8,867 nt of DNA, taken from the NCBI GenBank assembly GCA_020850375.1, contig JADZET010000310.1:1-8867 (forward strand), written 5' to 3'. Within the stretch, counting starts at the first letter, position 1. Each line of letters begins with the position of its first letter. A program made the position numbers and the translations under genes. This stretch comes from Phycisphaeraceae bacterium. Its GTDB lineage: Bacteria; Planctomycetota; Phycisphaerae; Phycisphaerales; Phycisphaeraceae. The notes beneath the pieces were generated by a model. It had not been told where the DNA came from. It did no database searches and saw only the letters and a list, made by a program, of their open reading frames with translations. Below are positions 1-6,030 of the stretch, in pieces.

Positions 1-641
1 TCCGCAAGGACATGTGCCTGCACTTCGGCGCCTTCATCACCGAGAGCAGCGGGCACCTCAGTGAATACCTGCCCTACTACCGCAAGTCCGAGCAGGGCCG
101 CAAGCTCCTGCGCACCCGCTATGAGGGTGGGTCACGCTTCTACGCGACGAACTGGCCCAACTGGCGCAAGTGGAACGACAACGAACGAGAGAAGCTCGTC
201 AAGGGCGAGAAACCCCTGCCCGACGCGCGCTCGTGGGAGTACGCCTCCTGGATCATCGAGGCCCGCGAGAAAGACACCCCCTTCCGCATCCACGGCAACG
301 TCATGAACAAGGCCCCGCAGCGCCATGGCAGCGTCGGCGGTGAGCTGATCACTAACCTTCCGGGGGACGGCTGCGTGGAGGTCGCCTGCATGATCGACCG
401 CAACGGCATCAACCCCACACGCTACGGCGCCCTGCCCGCCCAGATGGCCCACGTCTGCGCCAGCAACATGGCCATGTTCGACCTGGCCGCCACCGCCTGC
501 ATCCAGAAGAGCAAGGAGGCCGCCATCCACGCCCTGCTGCTCGACCCGCTCTGCGCCGCCGTCTGCACGCCCGGCCAGATCAAGCAGATGGTCCTGGAGA
601 TCTTCGACGCCGAGAAGGATTACCTGCCGGGCTATCGCTAA
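1..641 (+). CDS. Glycoside hydrolase family 4 enzyme (alpha-galactosidase/alpha-glucosidase type), 3' part
   Basis: The gene enters from the left edge. The frame is open from base 3 (R-K-D before the first visible Met at 12), so about 212 C-terminal residues are present and the true start lies outside. The protein matches the C-terminal half of GH4 enzymes, cytoplasmic glycosidases that use NAD+ and a divalent metal (usually Mn2+) and cleave by an oxidation-elimination mechanism. Visible family marks are the T-E-S-S-G-H-L-S-E-Y segment near the window start, the V-E-V-A-C-M-I-D-R-N-G-I-N-P segment, and the M-A-M-F-D-L-A-A and D-P-L-C-A-A-V helices near the end. The N-terminal NAD-binding fold and the metal-binding Cys and His region fall outside, so the substrate (alpha-galactoside, alpha-glucoside or alpha-galacturonide) cannot be decided. 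It converges on pckG, with a strong palindrome between them. Confidence 0.88.
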   Translation, partial: RKDMCLHFGAFITESSGHLSEYLPYYRKSEQGRKLLRTRYEGGSRFYATNWPNWRKWNDNEREKLVKGEKPLPDARSWEYASWIIEAREKDTPFRIHGNVMNKAPQRHGSVGGELITNLPGDGCVEVACMIDRNGINPTRYGALPAQMAHVCASNMAMFDLAATACIQKSKEAAIHALLLDPLCAAVCTPGQIKQMVLEIFDAEKDYLPGYR

Positions 642-673
642 TTCCCGCAGATCAGCCGCAAAACACCAAGAAC

Positions 674-753
674 AGCACGTAGAAAAGCAGAGGACACGGA
701 GCCCGCCACGATCGTTCGTGGCACAACTCCGTGTCCTCTGTGTTCTCCGTGGT
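674..753. repeat. Imperfect long palindrome, likely a copy of a dispersed intergenic repeat
   Basis: Around the perfect core at 688-740 the symmetry continues outward: 674-687 pairs with 741-753 with a few mismatches and one gap, giving arms of about 28 bases. The minus strand reads as a chain of related short words (CACGGAG, AACACAGAGG, ACACGGAG). From memory, similar CACGGAG and ACACAGAGG words recur between genes in planctomycetes and other large bacterial genomes and are often mis-called as small ORFs. I cannot confirm here that it occurs elsewhere in this genome. Confidence 0.55.
688..740. terminator. Strong two-tier hairpin between convergent genes, probable bidirectional terminator
   Basis: A perfect 14-bp inverted repeat (688-701 against 727-740; arm CAGAGGACACGGAG) encloses a second perfect 7-bp inverted repeat (705-711 against 716-722; arm GCCACGA) with a 4-base loop. 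Only a small internal loop (CCC opposite ACAA) separates the two stems. The hairpin lies between the stop of the GH4 gene (641) and the stop of pckG (768), where a terminator serving both strands would be expected. Neither side has a clear run of T, so it is not a textbook intrinsic terminator. The role is inferred from position and stem strength. Confidence 0.6.
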
Positions 754-767
754 GAAACGCTTCCGTC

Positions 768-2603
768 TTACTTCTTCGCCGCCGCCAGGCGCTTCTTGAG
801 GGCCTCGAGCTCCTCGCGGAGGGCCTTGGGCAGCTTGTCGCCGAACTGGGCGTAGTGCTCTTCGATCGTGGGGATCTCGGCAATCCAGCCGTCGACGTCG
901 ACCTTGAGCAGCTCAGCCAGGTCCTTCTCGGGGATGTCCAGGCCGGTCAGGTCCAGCGCGTCCTTGGTCGGCAGGTGGCCGATGGGCGTGGTCTGGGCCT
1001 TCGCTTTACCCTCGCAGCGTTCGAAGATCCACTTGAGCACGCGGCTGTTCTCGCCGTAACCGGGCCAGAGCCACTTGCCGTCGGCGCTCTTGCGGAACCA
1101 GTTGACGTAGAAAATCCTGGGCATCTTGGCCCCGCCCTTGGCGCCGAGCTTGAGCCAGTGGGCGAAGTAGTCGCCCATGTGGTAGCCGCAGAAGGGCAGC
1201 ATGGCCATCGGGTCGCGGCGGAGCTCGCCGACCTTGCCCGCGGCCGCGGCCGTCTTCTCGCTGCTCATGATCGAGCCCATGAACGTGCCGTGCTGCCACG
1301 ACAGGGCCTCGTGGATCAGCGGCACGTTGGTCGCCCGGCGGCCGCCGAAGAGGACGGCGTCGATGGGCACGCCCGCGGGGTCCTCCCAGTTCGGGGCGAT
1401 CACGGGGCACTGCTTGGCCGGGGCGGTGAAGCGGGCGTTCGGATGAGCCGCCTTCTTGCCGCCGGCGGGGGTCCAGTCCTGGCCGTTCCAGTCCTTGAGG
1501 TGGGCCGGAGGCTGCTTGGTCATCTCTTCCCACCACACGTCACCATCGTCGGTGAGCGCGCAGTTGGTGAAGATGGAGTTGGACTTGAGCGACTCCATGG
1601 CGTTGGGGTTCGAGTCGTAGTTCGTGCCGGGGGCGACGCCGAAGAAGCCGGCCTCGGGGTTAATCGCGTGCAGGCGCAACTGCCCATCACTTCCGGGGGC
1701 GAACTTCATCCAGGCGATGTCATCGCCGACGGTCTGGACCTTCCATCCCTTGATCGTCGGGTTCATCATGGCCAGGTTGGTCTTGCCGCAGGCCGAGGGG
1801 AACGCCGCCGCGATGTACTTGACCACCCCGGCGGGGCTGGTGAGCTTGAGGATCAGCATGTGCTCCGCCATCCAGCCCTGGTCGCGGGCCATGACCGAGG
1901 CGATGCGCAGGGCGAAGCACTTCTTGCCCAAGAGCGCGTTGCCCCCGTAGCCCGAGCCGAACGACCAGATCTCGCGCGTCTCGGGGAAGTGGGTGATGTA
2001 CTTGTTCTGGGCGTTGCAGGGCCAGGGCACGTCCTTCTGACCCGGCGCCAACGGGGCGCCGACCGAGTGCAGGCAGGGCACGAACTCGCCCTTGTCGCCG
2101 AGCACGTCCAGGACCCTCTTGCCCACGCGTGTCATGATGTGCATGTTGGCCACGACGTAGGCGCTGTCGGTCAGCTCCACGCCAATGTGTGCGATCGGCG
2201 AGCCGACCGGGCCCATGCTGTAGGGGATCACGTAAAGGGTCCGGCCCTTCATGCAGCCGGTGAAGAGCTTGGTCAGCGTCGCCTTCATCTCGGCCGGGTC
2301 GGCCCAGTTGTTGGTCGGGCCGGCGTCATCCTTGCTCTTGGAGCAGATGTAGGTCCGGTCCTCGACGCGGGCGACGTCGGCCGGATCGGACCAGATCAGC
2401 ACGCTGTTGGGCTTCTTGTCCTGGCCCAGCCACATGGCCGTGCCGCTCTGGACCATCAGGTCGAGCATCCGCTGATACTCGTCCTTCGAGCCGTCGCACC
2501 AGACCACCTGGTCGGGCTGGCACATCTTGGCCATCTGGTCGACCCAGGCCAGCAGCTTCGCGTTCTTGGTCATACTCGTACCCTTGGCGGTGGCGGTCGT
2601 CAT
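768..2603 (-). CDS. pckG: Phosphoenolpyruvate carboxykinase (GTP)
   Basis: This is a complete 611-residue protein of the usual length for the GTP-dependent family. It interconverts oxaloacetate plus GTP with PEP, CO2 and GDP in the cytoplasm, the entry step of gluconeogenesis. Visible motifs in order are the PEP-binding region E-D-R-T-Y near 81-85, [13 protein letters not shown] near 120-132, G-S-G-Y-G-G-N near 216-222, the P-loop F-P-S-A-C-G-K-T-N at 268-276 with the family's reactive cysteine, the metal-binding V-G-D-D at 292-295, G-G-R-R-A-T-N at 420-426, a lid-loop region near 447-465, and the guanine-pocket stretch F-R-K through W-P-G-Y-G-E-N-S-R near 503-521. The A-C-G-K-T P-loop separates it from the ATP-type enzyme. 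The start at 2603 is chosen because AAGGGA (minus strand, 2616-2611) lies 7 bases upstream; a Met at residue 11 is less well served. It has its own promoter and leader. Confidence 0.97.
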   Translation of the reverse strand: MTTATAKGTSMTKNAKLLAWVDQMAKMCQPDQVVWCDGSKDEYQRMLDLMVQSGTAMWLGQDKKPNSVLIWSDPADVARVEDRTYICSKSKDDAGPTNNWADPAEMKATLTKLFTGCMKGRTLYVIPYSMGPVGSPIAHIGVELTDSAYVVANMHIMTRVGKRVLDVLGDKGEFVPCLHSVGAPLAPGQKDVPWPCNAQNKYITHFPETREIWSFGSGYGGNALLGKKCFALRIASVMARDQGWMAEHMLILKLTSPAGVVKYIAAAFPSACGKTNLAMMNPTIKGWKVQTVGDDIAWMKFAPGSDGQLRLHAINPEAGFFGVAPGTNYDSNPNAMESLKSNSIFTNCALTDDGDVWWEEMTKQPPAHLKDWNGQDWTPAGGKKAAHPNARFTAPAKQCPVIAPNWEDPAGVPIDAVLFGGRRATNVPLIHEALSWQHGTFMGSIMSSEKTAAAAGKVGELRRDPMAMLPFCGYHMGDYFAHWLKLGAKGGAKMPRIFYVNWFRKSADGKWLWPGYGENSRVLKWIFERCEGKAKAQTTPIGHLPTKDALDLTGLDIPEKDLAELLKVDVDGWIAEIPTIEEHYAQFGDKLPKALREELEALKKRLAAAKK

Positions 2604-2610
2604 CGTCGGG

Positions 2611-2616
2611 TCCCTT
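2611..2616 (-). promoter_or_regulatory. Shine-Dalgarno site of pckG
   Basis: The minus strand reads AAGGGA with 7 bases to the ATG at 2603. This supports the outer start codon over the in-frame Met ten codons downstream. Confidence 0.6.
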
Positions 2617-2646
2617 ATTTGGGGAAGGTGGAGTGAATTGTTCGTT

Positions 2647-2698
2647 GGCTCGCCCCGTGGCGGTCTCGGCCGTGCTTGTGCACACCGCCGTCGGAGCC
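2647..2698 (-). promoter_or_regulatory. Structured 5' leader of pckG (candidate cis-regulatory RNA)
   Basis: In the RNA sense (minus strand) the leader folds by nested complementarity. GGCTC pairs with GAGCC (plus-strand blocks 2694-2698 and 2647-2651), then GGCGGT with ACCGCC (2684-2689 and 2659-2664), then GTGC with GCAC closed by a four-base ACAA loop. A 7-base unpaired GGCCGAG lies on one side. It sits about 45 bases upstream of the pckG start and downstream of the predicted promoter, so it would be transcribed. It matches no riboswitch class I recognise. GC-rich DNA gives chance stems, so the regulatory role is only a suggestion. Confidence 0.35.
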
Positions 2699-2719
2699 CA
2701 GTCCCATCCCTTCACTCAT

Positions 2720-2747
2720 ATCATACGAAAAACACTTTTTTGTTCAA
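2720..2747 (-). promoter_or_regulatory. Predicted sigma70-type promoter for pckG
   Basis: On the minus strand TTGAAC (2747-2742) is followed after 16 bases by TATGAT (2725-2720). The -10 matches 5 of 6 consensus bases and the -35 matches 4 of 6. This is the most AT-rich stretch in the gap, and the spacer is an A-tract followed by a T-tract (AAAAAA-GTG-TTTTT). Transcription would start near 2713, giving a leader of about 110 bases. Confidence 0.5.
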
Positions 2748-2815
2748 CTTGGCCCGTGTGAAGAGGCCGGAACACGTCCAGCCCGGGCCTTGTGAACTCT
2801 ATCGACCGTCCGGTG

Positions 2816-2842
2816 TGAAATCTTGCCCGGCCGGCGATTTCA
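2816..2842. terminator. Hairpin downstream of the gene ending at 2864
   Basis: A perfect 7-bp inverted repeat (TGAAATC at 2816-2822 and GATTTCA at 2836-2842) encloses a GC-rich centre in which GCC and GGC can extend the stem. It starts 21 bases beyond the stop of the unknown gene on the minus strand and upstream of the pckG promoter, a fitting place to end that transcript. No T-run follows, so termination is inferred from position only. Confidence 0.4.
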
Positions 2843-2863
2843 TGTCCCCTCCCGATAAGACGC

Positions 2864-3634
2864 TCACGCACGCAGCGCCCAGGCCGCGTCGGCCAGCAGC
2901 AGCCCCGTGACCACCCCCCCACTCCGCACACCCGCCAGCCCCGCCGCCACGTCGTGCAACTGCTGCTCGGCGAGCATGAGCGTATCGGTCGTCGCGGCAA
3001 AAACATGCAGGCCCCACGGTTCATGCGTCGTGTGGTCCGGCTGGGTGTTGCGAAGGTGATGCTCAGCCACTTCGGCCATGCGAATGCGCCGATAGTCCGT
3101 CGGACACAGACGCACGACGTGCCCCAGGGCGTGCAGGCCCGTTAGCTCGCGATACGTCCAGGCGTCGAGCGAATCGTCGACCGACATCGCGTGCAGCGCC
3201 CCGTCCTCGCCGGGCTGATCGAGGATCGCGTCAATGAGCGATTGAGCGTCCTCGACGGATTGCTGGGCCTCGAGCGCCACCATCGCGGACCACAGGCTCA
3301 CGCTCACGTCGCCGACCTGTCCGTCACGTACGTGCTGCTCCGCGTGCCGGGCCAGCGGGCTCAGCCCCGCCAGCGGTCCCATCGCCGACAGTTGCAGGTG
3401 CGCCACCAGCAGGCCATAGACGGGACGAATCGCCCGACCTTGTGCCGTCCGTAATGCGCGGGCCGCTCGGGACAGATCCATCTCCAGGGCCGGCCCCGTC
3501 TCGCCCAGCAGCTTCCGCGCCGCGGGCAGCCCCACCTCCTCCCAGGTCCCCGACGTTCGCCCAATAAAATCCCCCAGCGCTCGCCGCGCCAAATCCGCGA
3601 TCATCGGCAACAATACACGCTCGGACGCATCCAT
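2864..3634 (-). CDS. Protein of unknown function, 256 residues, probably all-helical
   Basis: I do not recognise a named family. The protein is complete, has no signal peptide or clear membrane segment, and is likely cytoplasmic. It is rich in Ala, Leu, Asp and His and reads as successive amphipathic helices. Its second half is dense in residues typical of a binding or active site: D-D-S-L-D-A-W-T-Y-R-E-L at 153-164, H168, H192-H193, N-T-Q-P-D-H at 196-201 and W-G-L-H at 207-210. An alpha-helical toroid or repeat fold is possible but unproven. The frame stays open far upstream (to about 5392), but that part is the antisense shadow of the Rieske and peptidase genes. The start at 3634 is chosen because AGGA lies 8 bases upstream in the shared dyad. 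It diverges from the Rieske gene with 30 bp between starts and is followed on the same strand by pckG. Confidence 0.75.
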   Translation of the reverse strand: MDASERVLLPMIADLARRALGDFIGRTSGTWEEVGLPAARKLLGETGPALEMDLSRAARALRTAQGRAIRPVYGLLVAHLQLSAMGPLAGLSPLARHAEQHVRDGQVGDVSVSLWSAMVALEAQQSVEDAQSLIDAILDQPGEDGALHAMSVDDSLDAWTYRELTGLHALGHVVRLCPTDYRRIRMAEVAEHHLRNTQPDHTTHEPWGLHVFAATTDTLMLAEQQLHDVAAGLAGVRSGGVVTGLLLADAAWALRA

Positions 3635-3642
3635 CCCCTTGA

Positions 3643-3653
3643 TCCTACTAGGA
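3643..3653. promoter_or_regulatory. Dyad carrying Shine-Dalgarno cores for both divergent genes
   Basis: TCCTA-C-TAGGA is a perfect 11-base dyad in the 30-bp gap between divergent starts. On the plus strand TAGGAG puts GGAG (3651-3654) 10 bases before the Rieske ATG at 3665. On the minus strand its mirror puts AGGA 8 bases before the ATG at 3634. It therefore fixes both starts. It could also bind a protein, but the double ribosome-site role explains it sufficiently. Confidence 0.55.
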
Positions 3654-3664
3654 GCACGCCCCGC

Positions 3665-3982
3665 ATGGCCACGTGGACCCCCCTCGGCAAAGCCTCCGAC
3701 TTCCCCCCCGGCACCCAGGTCGGCCTGACCGTCGGGGACAAACCCCTGGTACTGATCAACCTCGATGGCCAGTTCGTCGTGATCTCCAACGTCTGCCCCC
3801 ACGCGGGCATGCCGCTCGAGGACGGCGAGGTCCGCCACGGCAAGATCACCTGCCCCTACCACGGCTACACCTTCTGCCTCGACACCGGACGCAACGCCGA
3901 CTTCCCCAATGACGAGCCGCCCGTGCGCAAGTACCCCACACGCGTGGAGAACGGCGAGCTCCAGGTCCAGATCGAGGCGTGA
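3665..3982 (+). CDS. Rieske-type [2Fe-2S] ferredoxin
   Basis: This 105-residue single-domain protein has the full Rieske cluster site: C44-P-H46-A-G, then 16 residues, then C63-P-Y-H66-G-Y. The two Cys bind one iron and the two His the other. The extra disulfide cysteines of high-potential bc1/b6f Rieske proteins are absent, so this is the low-potential ferredoxin type, like the ferredoxin parts of ring-hydroxylating dioxygenases or the small NirD-like nitrite reductase subunit. There is no signal peptide, so it is probably a soluble cytoplasmic electron carrier. No oxygenase, reductase or nitrite reductase gene is in view, so its partner is unknown. The start is supported by GGAG 10 bases upstream. 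It diverges from the unknown gene at 2864-3634 and precedes the M20 peptidase by 96 bases. Confidence 0.93.
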   Translation: MATWTPLGKASDFPPGTQVGLTVGDKPLVLINLDGQFVVISNVCPHAGMPLEDGEVRHGKITCPYHGYTFCLDTGRNADFPNDEPPVRKYPTRVENGELQVQIEA

Positions 3983-4007
3983 CGCAGCCAGGCGAAGGAC
4001 CCGTCTC

Positions 4008-4036
4008 CAGTCAACGCGTGCTCCTACTTGTAGAAT
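4008..4036 (+). promoter_or_regulatory. Weak candidate promoter for the M20 peptidase gene
   Basis: TAGAAT (4031-4036) matches the -10 consensus at 5 of 6 bases, preceded by TTG in a locally AT-richer patch. Seventeen bases upstream CAGTCA matches the -35 at only 3 of 6. It lies in the 96-bp gap between the Rieske gene and the peptidase, so the peptidase may have its own promoter rather than depend on read-through. Confidence 0.25.
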
Positions 4037-4078
4037 TGTCGTCTCACACTCCCTACCCGCCCCCCATCCGAGCCCGCC

Positions 4079-5479
4079 ATGCCCAGCAACGCCCAACTCG
4101 ACTTCCTCGCCGCCGACGCACCCAACGCCCTGGAGCGCCTCAAGGCCCTGGTGAGCATCCCCAGCGTCAGCGCCGACCCCGCCTACACCCCGCACGTGCA
4201 CGAGGCGGCCCAGTGGCTCCGGCAGACCCTGTCTGACCTCGGCCTCGACGCCCACGTCATGCCCACCGACGGCCACCCCGCCGTCGTCGCCACGACCCCC
4301 GCGAGCCTTTGCTGCGCGCCCGCGGACACGCCGGGGTTCCTGTTCTACGGCCACTACGACGTGCAGCCGCCGGACCCGGTGGACCTCTGGACCACGCCGC
4401 CCTTCACGCCGACGATCCGCGACGGCTGCCTCTTCGCCCGCGGCGCCAGCGACGACAAGGGGCAAGTAAGCTGCTTCCTCCAGGCCCTGCGGGCGTGGAT
4501 CAAGACCACGGGGAAATTGCCCGTCCCGGTGACCGTGCTGATCGAGGGCGAGGAAGAGTGCGGCAGCGTCGGCCTGGGCCCCTTCCTCAAGCGGCAGCGC
4601 GAGCTCCTGACCCGCGGCAACACCTTCGTGCTCGTCTGCGACACGCGCTCGTGGGACATCGACGGCGTCTGCACCCCGGCGGTGACCTACGCCCTGCGCG
4701 GCCTGGTCTACTTCGACATCCAGCTCCACGGCCCGACCCGCGACCTGCACTCGGGCGTCTTCGGCGGCACCCTGGCCAACCCCGCCACCCTGCTCGCCCG
4801 CGTCCTGGGCCGGCTCTTCGACGATCAGAACCGCGTGACCATCCCAGGCTTCTACGACGGCGTCGCGCCCGTCACCGACGAGGAGCGCGCCCGCTGGGCG
4901 AAACTGGGCTTCAGCGAGAAGGAATTCCTCGCCGAGGCCGGCGTGACCGTGCCCTTCGGCGAGGCCGGCTTCACCACGCTCGAACGTAATTGGGTCCGCC
5001 CGGCGTGCGACGTCAACGGTCTCTATGGCGGCTACCAGAAGGCCGGCGCCAAGACGGTCATCCCCACCTTCGCCGGGGCCAAGGTCAGCTTCCGCCTCGC
5101 GCCCGGACAGGACCCGACCCGCATCGCCCGGAGCTTCGAGCAGTGGCTCGGCGCCCAGGACGTCGGCGGTTGTCAATGGAAATTCCAGCAGTTCGGCGAG
5201 GCATGCCCCGTGCAGACACCGACGGACCTGCCCGCCATGGCGGCCGTGAGGCGGGCCACCAAGGCCGTCACCGGCCATGAGCCGGCCATGATCCGCGAGG
5301 GAGCGACCATCCCCGTCGTGGCCGAGTTCAGGCAGATCCTCGGCCTGGACACGATCCTGCTGGGCTTCGGCCGCGAGGAAGACTGCGCCCATTCGCCCAA
5401 CGAACGGTTCCGGCTGGCGAACTTCGAGCTCGGCTATAAGACGCTGACACTGCTCTTGGGCGAGCTGGCAAAAGCGTAG
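4079..5479 (+). CDS. M20-family metallopeptidase (dipeptidase type)
   Basis: This complete 466-residue protein has the usual length for the M20 carnosinase/dipeptidase group, cytoplasmic two-metal enzymes that cleave dipeptides or small peptides. All expected active-site residues are visible: metal ligand H92 and D94 in G-H-Y-D-V-Q-P, bridging D125 in R-G-A-S-D-D-K-G, the general base E159 and ligand E160 in G-E-E-E-C-G-S, D188 in L-V-C-D-T, and H438 in A-H-S-P-N-E. H224 in D-L-H-S-G-V-F-G-G belongs to the inserted dimerisation domain (roughly 205-390) and completes the site in the partner subunit. There is no signal peptide. The ATG at 4079 starts at the normal distance before the first helix but has no good Shine-Dalgarno sequence. 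The exact substrate cannot be read from the sequence. A small unknown gene follows 47 bases downstream. Confidence 0.95.
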   Translation: MPSNAQLDFLAADAPNALERLKALVSIPSVSADPAYTPHVHEAAQWLRQTLSDLGLDAHVMPTDGHPAVVATTPASLCCAPADTPGFLFYGHYDVQPPDPVDLWTTPPFTPTIRDGCLFARGASDDKGQVSCFLQALRAWIKTTGKLPVPVTVLIEGEEECGSVGLGPFLKRQRELLTRGNTFVLVCDTRSWDIDGVCTPAVTYALRGLVYFDIQLHGPTRDLHSGVFGGTLANPATLLARVLGRLFDDQNRVTIPGFYDGVAPVTDEERARWAKLGFSEKEFLAEAGVTVPFGEAGFTTLERNWVRPACDVNGLYGGYQKAGAKTVIPTFAGAKVSFRLAPGQDPTRIARSFEQWLGAQDVGGCQWKFQQFGEACPVQTPTDLPAMAAVRRATKAVTGHEPAMIREGATIPVVAEFRQILGLDTILLGFGREEDCAHSPNERFRLANFELGYKTLTLLLGELAKA

Positions 5480-5526
5480 CAGGTCATTCTGACGATAACT
5501 TCCGAGGAGCCGGCGCCCGGGATATC

Positions 5527-6021
5527 ATGCCGGCGTCCGCTTCTCCGGAGGATCATGTCTTGGCTGAGCCTCAACCGGAAGTCTGGGACAGCCCCGAAGT
5601 GCTCGAGCAGGAGACCTACCGCCTGCTCCGCTCGCTGCGCGACGAGGGGCCGATGGCCGACGACCACGTCGACCGGTTCTGCCTGCGGGTGTCGGAGCTG
5701 GCGTCGATGCTGCGTGACCAGGACCGCACCGCCCTGTCGATGAACACAGCCGAGGCCCTGTCTCAATTCCTGGCCGACGAGGGCGCGTCCAAGCCGCTGG
5801 CCGACTCGATCAAGGATTGGCGCAAGCAGACGTCGATCACCCGCTGGTCGTTCAAATGGGGGGGCCTGCCCCCGAGCCTGCACTCGCTGGCCATGCGGAG
5901 GCGCGCCGTCCTGCTCCAGCACACCCAGCAGCTCGGCTGGATCCAGCGAGCCGCGCCGGAACAACCCTGGCACGTCACACCGGCGGGACTGGCAGCGGTC
6001 AATGAGGTTGACGGGCAGTAG
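5527..6021 (+). CDS. Small protein of unknown function, 164 residues (or 153 from an inner TTG start)
   Basis: I do not recognise a family. The protein is acidic at the N-terminus (E-V-W-D-S-P-E-V-L-E-Q-E), helical in the middle and more basic from about residue 90, with W-R-K, W-S-F-K-W-G-G and M-R-R-R. It ends in W-H-V-T-P-A-G-L-A-A-V, which resembles the last strand and helix of winged-helix domains, so DNA binding is possible but weakly supported. There is no signal peptide or membrane segment. The ATG at 5527 has GAGGAG 17 bases upstream, which is too far. An in-frame TTG at 5560 has GGAGGA (5547-5552) at 7 bases and may be the true start. It lies 47 bases after the M20 gene, probably cotranscribed, and converges on the glycosyltransferase with a 9-base gap. 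The overlapping minus-strand frame (5434-5973) reads as low-complexity shadow. Confidence 0.7.
   Translation: MPASASPEDHVLAEPQPEVWDSPEVLEQETYRLLRSLRDEGPMADDHVDRFCLRVSELASMLRDQDRTALSMNTAEALSQFLADEGASKPLADSIKDWRKQTSITRWSFKWGGLPPSLHSLAMRRRAVLLQHTQQLGWIQRAAPEQPWHVTPAGLAAVNEVDGQ
5547..5552 (+). promoter_or_regulatory. Shine-Dalgarno site favouring an inner TTG start
   Basis: GGAGGA lies 7 bases before the in-frame TTG at 5560, inside the longer version of the small unknown gene. An ATG at 5555 is closer but in another frame that stops at 5743 without protein-like composition. This site is the best reason to consider a start at 5560. Confidence 0.45.
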
Positions 6022-6030
6022 CGATCGTTT

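Noticed and set aside
638..883. A small minus-strand ORF across the 674-753 palindrome
   Set aside because: It runs through the repeat and the 3' end of pckG in another frame; such products arise from the repeat itself.
855..2636. A 593-codon open frame opposite pckG
   Set aside because: It mirrors pckG almost end to end; its product is rich in Gly, Ala, Val, His and Arg without any motif, the usual antisense shadow of a GC-rich gene.
3665..3982. The Rieske protein as part of a bc1-type respiratory complex or a dioxygenase operon
   Set aside because: It lacks the disulfide cysteines, signal and membrane anchor of bc1 Rieske proteins, and no oxygenase or reductase gene is in the window.
3635..5392. 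Upstream continuation of the minus-strand frame of the unknown gene, giving an 842-residue protein
   Set aside because: The extra part lies opposite the Rieske and M20 genes, both with intact catalytic motifs, and has shadow composition. A good start with a Shine-Dalgarno site exists at 3634.
5434..5973. A 179-codon minus-strand frame over the small unknown gene
   Set aside because: Composition is Gln, Arg, Gly and Val rich and motif-free, while the plus-strand product looks like a normal helical protein.
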